NCBI GenBank assembly: GCA_964613425.1
Contig: CAZTHC010000004.1
Span: 1 to 34,293, forward strand
Origin: CAZTHC01 sp964613425
GTDB taxonomy: Bacteria; Bacillota; Clostridia; TANB77; CAG-508
Reading direction: 5' to 3'
DNA: 34,293 nucleotides
The notes beneath the pieces were generated by a model. That model saw only the letters and a program-made list of their open reading frames with translations, had not been told where the DNA came from and ran no database searches. Positions 33,048-34,293 of this stretch are shown here, in pieces (position 1 is the first letter of the stretch; every line of letters begins with the position of its first letter). A program made the translations under genes and the position numbers.

Positions 33048-34064
33048 TTGTTAAGTGAAAGAAAGAAAAGAATACTACAAGCTATTGTAGAAGAATATAT
33101 TAACACTGCAGAACCAGTAAGTTCTGCAAGTATTACAAATGATTATAATTTAAATTGCAGTAGCGCAACAATTAGAAATGATATGGCAGAATTAGAGGAG
33201 TTTGGATACTTAGAAAAGCCACATACTTCTGCAGGAAGAATTCCTTCAGCTAAAGGATATAGATTTTATGTAGATGAATTAATAAACGAAGAAGATATTA
33301 GTTTAGATGAAATTCAATATATAAAAGAAAAACTAGAAACAAAAATAAATGAAATTGAAGACTTAACAAGAATTGCAACAAATACTTTATCTGAAATAAC
33401 TCATTATACAACAGTTGCAATTGGCCCCAAAGCTAATACACAAAACATTGAAGATATTAAATTTGTTGTACTAGGAAATAGAGTTCTAATGGCTGTTATT
33501 TTAACAGATGGAGGAGCAATTAAAGAATCTATTATTAAATTCAATGAAGATATTACAGAAAGCCAAGTTGAAACTTTAAATTTCATATTTAACAATAAAT
33601 TAAGAGGCAAGCCATTAGGTAAAATAGATAAACCTATGGAGGAATATATTTTATCTGAAATGAATTATCAGGTTAGTGTTATAAAGCCAATTATTGAACA
33701 AATTAATAAAGCTGTTAATGAACAAAACAATTTATATTTAGAAGGTGCAAGCAGAGTATTTGATTTTCCTGAGTTTAAGAAATTAGATACTGCAAAGAAT
33801 TTTTTAAATATATTAGATGAAAAAGAAGTTATGCTAGACTTATTAAATTCTGGAATTGCAAAAGATATTAATGTTTATATTGGTGAAGAAAATGAAAATG
33901 AGGAATTAAAAGATTTTAGTATAATTACTTTTAAACATACAGTAGGAAATATAGATTTGGGAACAATAGGTATAATAGGACCTAAAAGAATGGATTATTC
34001 AAAAGTTATTTCAATTATGAAATATATAAATAAAAAATTGAATGATGAACTAGATATAAAATAG
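33048..34064 (+). CDS. hrcA: Heat-inducible transcription repressor HrcA
   Basis: The repressor of class I heat-shock genes, which binds CIRCE and is kept active by GroEL. The N-terminal winged helix (SERKKRILQAIVEEYINTAEP, then SSATIRNDMAELEEFGYLEKPH and TSAGRIPS) is highly conserved. The 338-residue length is normal. The start is TTG, with GAGGTG (33034-33039) eight bases before it. Two CIRCE-like elements upstream indicate that it represses its own operon. grpE follows after 13 bases. Confidence 0.96.
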   Translation: MLSERKKRILQAIVEEYINTAEPVSSASITNDYNLNCSSATIRNDMAELEEFGYLEKPHTSAGRIPSAKGYRFYVDELINEEDISLDEIQYIKEKLETKINEIEDLTRIATNTLSEITHYTTVAIGPKANTQNIEDIKFVVLGNRVLMAVILTDGGAIKESIIKFNEDITESQVETLNFIFNNKLRGKPLGKIDKPMEEYILSEMNYQVSVIKPIIEQINKAVNEQNNLYLEGASRVFDFPEFKKLDTAKNFLNILDEKEVMLDLLNSGIAKDINVYIGEENENEELKDFSIITFKHTVGNIDLGTIGIIGPKRMDYSKVISIMKYINKKLNDELDIK

Positions 34065-34077
34065 AAAGGAGACAAAA

Positions 34078-34293
34078 ATGTCAGAGGAAAACTTAGAAGA
34101 AAAACAAGAAGAAACTAAAGTTATGAATGAACAAGAAGAAAAAGAATTCTTAATGAAAAAAGAATTAGAGGAAACAACAGATAGACTTAAAAGGTTAATG
34201 GCAGAATTTGATAACTTTAAAAAAAGAAGTACAAAAGAAAGAGAAGGACTATATGCTTCATTAATAGCAGATATAGCAACTGCTTTCTTGCCT
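34078..34293 (+). CDS. grpE: GrpE nucleotide exchange factor, cut off by the window end
   Basis: Only the first 72 residues are in the window. After an acidic Glu-rich N-terminus comes the family segment LKRLMAEFDNFKKRSTKERE, typical of the long GrpE helix. GrpE releases ADP from DnaK. The ATG follows GAAAGGAG and lies 13 bases after hrcA, so dnaK is expected beyond the window. Confidence 0.93.
   Translation, partial: MSEENLEEKQEETKVMNEQEEKEFLMKKELEETTDRLKRLMAEFDNFKKRSTKEREGLYASLIADIATAFLP

Noticed and set aside
1..34293. CRISPR arrays, tRNA or rRNA genes, riboswitches
   Set aside because: No regularly spaced direct repeats, no cloverleaf or rRNA sequence, and no riboswitch core that I could recognise in the intergenic gaps.

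Overview
The window comes from a very AT-rich bacterium (roughly 30% GC by eye), almost certainly a Bacillota/Clostridia-type organism. The support is strong AGGAGG-type ribosome sites with frequent TTG starts, PolC, AddA, CIRCE/HrcA control, and the block pyrH-frr-uppS-cdsA-rseP-polC. Species cannot be named. Coding density is high, no non-coding stretch exceeds about 160 bases, and no tRNA, rRNA or CRISPR array was seen.

Layout. 1-74: the 3' end (domains V and VI) of a group IIC-like intron. 77-1570: an MqsR-like toxin and a zinc finger/HTH/Panacea antitoxin behind a palindromic promoter. 1623-1817 (minus): a small DUF378 membrane protein. 1972-11321: a cell-wall group (class A PBP, CysS, FemX-like transferase, alanine-racemase-like enzyme, a membrane protein) ending in FtsH and a strong terminator. 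11396-12677 (minus): an MFS transporter. 12797-21511: a membrane zinc peptidase, then pyrH-frr-uppS-cdsA-rseP-polC. 21632-27763: a secreted or membrane-anchored unknown, a GltD-like oxidoreductase and AddA. 27868-32930: a membrane FxLYD-like protein, two tandem paralogous unknowns, PrmC, a short WhiA and HemW. 32946-34293: two CIRCE elements, hrcA and the start of grpE.

Main discovery. Four genes (MFS transporter, cdsA, the 21632 gene, addA) are each broken by exactly one extra base, and each break is the same. The reading frame meets a CGG codon, and skipping its C restores the frame by reading GGA (Gly). In cdsA the restored Gly completes the family signature; in addA it completes the Walker A loop. 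I scanned for every CGG triplet in the real reading frames. These four are the only in-frame CGG codons, and all four need a +1 shift. CGT, CGC and CGA are still used as ordinary Arg codons. The pattern fits an unassigned CGG codon (no tRNA-Arg CCG) that is resolved by +1 frameshifting, or a quadruplet CGGA read as Gly. A repeated sequencing error is the main alternative, but the bases are not in homopolymers and no other indels were noticed in about 28 genes.

Other unusual points: PolC lacks its internal 3'-5' exonuclease domain, WhiA lacks most of its N-terminal LAGLIDADG lobe, dxr and ispG are missing from their usual places, no gene ends in TGA, and two promoters have the -10 box inside one arm of a long palindrome.
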